A DNA stretch of 64,000 nt, taken from assembly GCA_013397455.1 (NCBI GenBank), contig VYZB01000387.1, positions 306,167 to 370,166 of the forward strand. Direction: 5' to 3'. Below the pieces are notes generated by a model. That model was not told the DNA's origin. It saw nothing but the letters and a program-made list of their open reading frames with translations, and searched no databases. Shown piece after piece: positions 58,554-64,000 of the stretch. Positions within the stretch are counted from its first letter, which is position 1. Each line of letters starts with the position of its first letter. The stretch comes from Crotophaga sulcirostris. Lineage: Eukaryota; Chordata; Aves; Cuculiformes; Crotophagidae. The position numbers and the translations under genes are program-made.

Positions 58554-58725
58554 TCATTCCACTTCATTCCTATATATACAGTCTGGAGTCCTAATTTCAT
58601 TGACAATCCTGTTGATACATTTTGCAAATGAAACATCTTTCTTCTCCTCAGTTATTTTGGCTGGAAGACATTCGCAGTCTACATTACCATAAACTCGATT
58701 TGGACACTGAAGTAAACAGTTGTAT
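58554..58725 (-). CDS. Candidate terminal exon of an unidentified gene
   Basis: On the minus strand a strong splice acceptor (pyrimidine tract ttttttcctgccttctcag) is followed by 169 open bases and a stop at 58554-58556. The exon starts with one base of a split codon and encodes 56 residues, beginning YNCLLQCPNRVYGNVDCECL and ending in a hydrophilic Lys/Glu-rich part with another two cysteines. The cysteine pattern (C-x3-C-x9-C-x-C-x16-C-x12-C) suggests a secreted or extracellular segment. A minus-strand AATAAA lies 100 bp downstream. I do not recognise the family, and no upstream exon could be matched in the remaining 5 kb. It could be the last exon of a gene whose other exons lie beyond the window, a pseudogene fragment, or chance. 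Confidence 0.38.
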
Positions 58726-58849
58726 CTGAGAAGGCAGGAAAAAAAGGAAAATATATGTACAAACAACAAGGTTACTTATTTCCAAAATCATTTGATCAGA
58801 ACTGTAAACAAACCAAATCAGTTTGGACACAATATATAAGAATCTCTTT

Positions 58850-58925
58850 TCACAGTATCACAGTATTACAAGGTTGGAAAGGACCTCTGAGTTAGACTCC
58901 AACATATAGCCTAACACTAATACTT
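58850..58925 (-). repeat. CR1 LINE 3' tail
   Basis: cacagtatcacagtattaca aggttggaaaggacctctga is the reverse complement of a CR1 3' end. Short and 5'-truncated. Confidence 0.85.
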
Positions 58926-60187
58926 TTCGTAGACACCTGAGGTTTCTGTGCTTATCCTTACTTTTGGTCTGACTCTGTTTAAAATCAAACTGATACTTTT
59001 ACTTTATGGTGCAGAGAATGACCAAAATCTCAAAAATGTAGCCTAGTACATACTTCCAATTAGTGCCTGGAAGTAATGAAAATATTTAGATGGATGGTGG
59101 TTGTTATAGAAAAAGTAAATCTACATGCTGTTTTTAAAACATGATACAGTATTATATTTATTATATTCCAATAGGTGAGAAAATTTGTGAGAAACCACGA
59201 ATCAGATTATAACACCTTTTGTGTGCAGCGAAGTTCAGTCGAATACTGAAGGACATATAGGTCAGGACTGCAGGTTTGCGGTTACTTCAAGCTGCAATCA
59301 TCACGTTCCCCAAAAGTTTACCTCAGATTAATAGTTTTAACCTGATCACTTGTCTGACTTGATTTCCTGACCAAAACATTATGCTGGCAAAATGAAGTGG
59401 CTGTTGCTGGGACAAAAAGGGTGGTGGAGCAGAGATGTGAGTAAGGAGGATGAAGGACCTTCTGATGGTATTTGATGGAGATAGGGTGAGCTCATTACCC
59501 GTCAGTGCAATAATATCCACCCAGCCATGGAGGATGAGAAGTCTGGTAAGCATTAGCGCTGTGTCTGACTAGGTGAAGATGTAAACTTGTTAATCGATTA
59601 TTAACATTGCTTAATATTACTTAACTTTTCACTGTTCATTTATGTTTAAAAAGCCTTCTGTGGAAACAGGAATAAAGGTGGATGAAAGTGGGGTTTCTCT
59701 TGTTCTATAAGAGGGCAACTGAAATACACATTCTAAGGAATAAAAAAAGTTTATAATGAGAGGAAGCAATGACTCTGAACAGGTAGGCATGAGAGGCTTG
59801 TTGACATCTTAACGATGATGATTCTTTGTGGATGGTGATTCTCCTTTTTTAAATTTTAATTGAAGTAATAGAAAAACTATATTATTTGTATTTTAGTGTT
59901 TGGGTGTGAAGGAGATGAATTAGTATCCAGAGAGCTAAATGAATGACTCTTAATCTCAATTGGATTCTTGTTCCTTTGCCAGTTAATGACCAATTGGGAG
60001 GAGTTAATGGTCCTCAACTGCATCTTGGAACATTAATGATTGAGGAGATTAAATTTTAGTGTCTGCTGTTAAAAATTTCATGATTACAAGCTAAATGTAT
60101 TCTAATGTCTTCTGAAATGCTTGTGGATTTTTTCCCTGAACTTTTTTCCATATGTGATGTCATTTCCTGTACTTAACATTTCATTAG
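58926..60187. other. Intergenic, no gene seen
   Basis: AT-rich. A possible minus-strand exon-like piece at about 59480-59565 was considered and rejected. Nothing else recognised. Confidence 0.55.
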
Positions 60188-60530
60188 AGACCTTATAGCA
60201 GCCTTCCAGTACCTGCAGGGGAAAAGAAAGCTGGGGAGGGACTGTTTACAAGGGCATGTAGTGACAGGACGAGGGGGAACAGCTTTAAACTGGAATGGGG
60301 AAGATTTAAGTTAGACATTAGGAAGACATTCTTCATGATGAGGGCGGTGAGGCACTGGCAGAGGTTGCCCAACAAAGCTGTGGACTTGCCCTCCTTGGAG
60401 GTGTCCAAGGCCAGGTTGGATGGGGCCTGGAGCAGCCTGGGCTGGTGGGAGGTGTCCCTGCCCATGGCAGGGGGATTGGAACTGGATGAACTTTAAGGTC
60501 TCTTCCAACCCAAATCATGCTATGATTCTA
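60188..60530 (+). repeat. CR1 LINE 3' fragment
   Basis: In the sense orientation it encodes the last CR1 RT block (AAFQYLQGKRKAGEG-like, then a broken frame) and runs through the 3' UTR (ggccaggttggatggggcct, ctcttccaacccaaatcatg) to a ctatgattcta tail. 5'-truncated to about 340 bp. Confidence 0.92.
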
Positions 60531-63500
60531 AGGCATGAAAATGAAAGTTCCTTCCAATTTAAAAATCGAAGCAGTCAACATTCAGGAGTTTTTTCTGTTG
60601 TTGGAGTTGAAATCCTTTCTTTTTAATCAACTTGAGCAAGGAAGAAACATTGTATAAGACTTTGTCTATTTCTGCCCTTCACAGTGTGCTTCACAGCATC
60701 AGAACAAGGATGGTGATTACATGTAATTTCCATAATTTGAGTTTATTGGTTTTGTTGCATACGTTGCAGCGTCTATGATAACTCTTTGGGATGTGCACAT
60801 GGCATTTATTATCAACAGCTGTATAAATAATTTTGATATGAATGCTCATTAAATCTTTATACTGTCTCAAATCAATTGATAGACCTACTGTCAGAAAATA
60901 CGGAAGTGAGGAGAAAGCCTTAGATTTATTAGTGAGTTTATTAGTGAGAATTTCTAGTGAAGCTAGATTGTACAGGTAACTGAAAAAAAAAAGGTATGCA
61001 TCTGTAGATTACTTTGTGTTCTCTACAGTGGCTGTAAACCAGAAAAGCAATGTTTAAGTCTTATCTAATAGATAAGTCTTAGATAAAGTTTTATTTTATT
61101 GGTAAGACTGAAAGATTAGCTGTTGGCATCTGGCTTTGTTCCAGACAGTCCAAACAGGCTATCTCAATATACAGTCATTACTGTACTTCTACTTACAGCT
61201 TTTCTGAACTCCTCTATAAACTTCTCTACAGCATAAGTATTACATTTTAAGAGCAGTTGGCTGTAATATATGCCAAATAATATATAATTAGTTAGGCTGT
61301 AGCACTAATAATTACATTCTGTGAATTTTTAAAGACTCGCTGCCATCTCAAAAAGCAATTATTTCATAATTCAGATTATAAGTATAGGTTACAAATGTGA
61401 TAACTAGCAGATCACAGCAGTGAGTATAGGGCTCTTCTCTAAAACGGTAGGAGAATCACAATGACTTCTTCATACGATGAAGTAATGATTGCATGGCTGA
61501 ATTCATGCACGAGATGCTTAGCCTCATTCAACAGAAACTTCCTGAAGGATTTTGGGAAGAAGTGGTGATGTCTTTTTAGTTACTAAGGAGCCAAGATGTG
61601 CGGGTTAGCAGTGCAAGTCAGGTTTTCCCTTATGTATAAGAAAATTGTTTCCTTTAAGCTCTGTGTCAGCTCTTACGTAGTATTAAGTGAGGGCTGCTGG
61701 AATGCTTTATACTTCTGCTACGTGTTTTCCTCCTGCAGCAGCATATATTAGGAAATAATCAGATCAGTGCCAGGAGTAAGGAAAAAGTGAAACAAAACAA
61801 GACCCTTCCCCCTGCCAACCTCACACACATTCGATTACCAGGATTTGCTCTACTTTGGCAAAAACATGGGAGAACCTGGATACAGATTTTTTTCCACATA
61901 ATCATGATGAAATTTGTATGCATAGAGAGTGTTTTTGTTTGGATAAAGTGCCCTGAAATATCAAACAATGCTCTGCTATATGCTGGAAAGGGGGATATAT
62001 ACTCCCCTCGAGAGGGAAGTTCTGATGAATCCTTGACCACTTGGTGACTCTTGTCTTGCATTGTTTCATGTCCTCTTCATCACCGTGTGTTTTCATGCTT
62101 ATTTGCTACATCAAAGAGCTCCATTTTGCTGCCGTTTTTTCTGAAAGCACAGGTCTTGGCAGAGAACACATAAGTTATTTTTCCTTGGTGCAATGGCACC
62201 TTTTACAGCAAGGCTGAAGTAACTAAGTTATAATGAGTGCAGGCCAATGCAAAAAAGAAAGAGTGAAAGTATGCCAATATTTGTGGCCTTGCCACTGGAG
62301 TGTTTTCTAGCCAGTGAAACATATATTTTTCCTTAATGTTCAACAATTAATTTTATGATTTTCAATTACAGAACTAGAGAAGTGAGAAGATTACATACTT
62401 TATACACCTAGTAAAGGGGGTAGAAGAACAAAAGTGAGAGTTCGGTCACATCAAAGCAGTTGGTCTTGATAAATTGTATCTTCCCAACTTTTTTTGGTTG
62501 TTTGTTGTTTGTTTTTGCTTAGGCCTACTATTGTAACAAAAGATCAGTGCATAGTAAAGAAAATTACTCTTTTCCATCTCAGCAACAGAACTGAGGTTTG
62601 GGATAACACTCTAAGATCTATTGCCAAAATTTTGATTTGCAAAATTTTTTCCCTAAATAACCTGGAGAAGGGCAATGGAGAAAAGTTAATGATCAGCAAA
62701 TTTCTTATCTAGTAATCTAAATTTTATATATATTTTCCTGTCATAAATTCAGAAAGTACCATGCAAGCCTGTCACATTTTTGCTTTTATTTCCTCATAAC
62801 TAGCTAATATACCTATATAAATCAACCATACAGTTAGTGTGAACTCAAAAAGTGACAATTTTATACAAGAGTTTTATCTTACTAACCTCTTGTTAACACA
62901 GTGTATTAGATTTGTAGTGTAAGCTTGTTCTTTTTCACTTTCACTCCTTGGTGCTTAGCAGCTGCAGCACACATAAAATGTTGTAAGCTCTACAGTTTAG
63001 GGTTTAGGTATCACAGATTCTGTTGCTGTAAATTTATTACAATGAGAAGGATCCAAGATGATGTATCTTGTGATTTAATCTTCAGCCAATTTCAATTATT
63101 TTCATAATAGTCCATAGGTAGTGATGAACGGTCATTTTTTATTCACTTTCTACCTGCCATTCATGATTTTATATATCTGTCTTAACTCTCCTCAGTCATC
63201 TCTTTTCTAGGTTAATGGGGACTATTTTGCTTAGTCCTTCTTCTAAACAGATGTATCTGAACTTTGGCTGGTTGCCCTGTCAGGGGCTATAAACATATCA
63301 ACAGCTAAATGTTAAAAAATACCTGTGCGCCAATAATCAAACACAGAGTAGTCTTCATGTGATATCACAAACATGGATACTGCAAATATGAATTTACAAT
63401 GTGTTTCATCAGAGAGACTGTTTTATATGTCAGAATCTACTTCAATCTACTAATTCGTCTATTGCAAGAAAGATTCAATGAAATGAACTCTAGTGATTTT

Positions 63501-64000
63501 TTGAAACCAGTTTTAGTTGAATAAAACTTTATTTGATGCTTTTCTGAGAAGTTTACAAAATTAAATAAAATACTTGCTGACATAAATTTTGTTCAGTGTT
63601 AGTTCCTTGAGTTTTATGCTTTCTTCTTTTTGATGTGATGTCTGTGCTACAGTTAAACTAAGGTGGCATTGAAATAGTTGCTGACTGTGCATGCTTCCAG
63701 TAAGGTACCTCCTGCAGTAGCATACTTCTTTGGAGACACATGATCTCAATAACAAGCACCATCATGAATGAGCAAGCATTGGATTTTTTTCTAGATTTGA
63801 ATTCAGCATTGGTTACTCAAGTTTCAATTAAGTTGGCACTTTGGACCGGCAGTCACTATATATACAAACCTTGACCACAAACAAGTTAGTTAACTACATG
63901 TACTTCACTTTTAAATCACTAAAACAGCAGTAATAAATAAATAGATACAAAATAATCTAAGTTAATATAAAAATGCAAAAATGGATGGCTATATATTTAC
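60531..64000. other. Intergenic, no gene seen
   Basis: AT-rich. Open frames on both strands at 61759-62096 overlap each other and show no conserved feature. No RNA gene or named repeat. Confidence 0.6.

Noticed and set aside
59480..59565. Minus-strand exon with a hydrophobic MLTRLLILHG-like start, as a signal peptide exon for the 58554-58725 exon
   Set aside because: The donor phase (one base over) does not match the acceptor phase needed by the downstream exon, and the splice context is weak.
61759..62096. Overlapping frames of 64-100 codons on both strands
   Set aside because: The two strands shadow each other and neither shows a known motif or splice signals.

Overview
The window looks like avian nuclear DNA. 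It is AT-rich, carries several CR1 LINE fragments with the typical octamer-type 3' tails (ATTCTRTG-like), and holds a compact class II-type avian retroviral LTR. The one gene that can be read completely is SLCO4C1, an organic anion transporter (OATP4C1). In human this gene lies on 5q21, a region syntenic with the avian Z chromosome, so Z linkage is likely but inferred.

Layout. Positions 1-22211 are intergenic: a CR1 tail at the left edge, a 2.1-kb antisense CR1 with a damaged reverse transcriptase (3776-5930), an old ERV-type repeat (about 10935-11165), a second antisense CR1 (18051-18475), four GC-rich but CpG-poor patches, and a 471-base assembly gap (21741-22211). Positions 22212-22560 are a CpG island with GC boxes that holds exon 1 of SLCO4C1. 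Positions 22386-50695 contain 13 coding exons on the + strand, totalling 2022 nt (673 codons plus stop) in one continuous frame. Introns carry an antisense CR1 (30183-30964), a 22-base poly-C run and a short CR1 tail. Intron 4 uses a GC-AG splice pair. A 3' UTR with an ATTAAA signal ends near 51400.

Positions 51400-64000 are again mostly non-coding. They contain a 362-bp solo LTR with a perfect 6-bp target duplication (52421-52782), a possible terminal exon of an unidentified minus-strand gene (58554-58725, with an AATAAA about 100 bp further on), a short antisense CR1 tail and a + strand CR1 (60188-60530).

No tRNA, rRNA, CRISPR array or bacterial-type operon was seen. The best candidates for new biology are the unidentified minus-strand exon, the open reading frame in the LTR U3 region, the GC-AG intron and the repeated GC-rich patches. 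Nothing here clearly amounts to an undescribed system.
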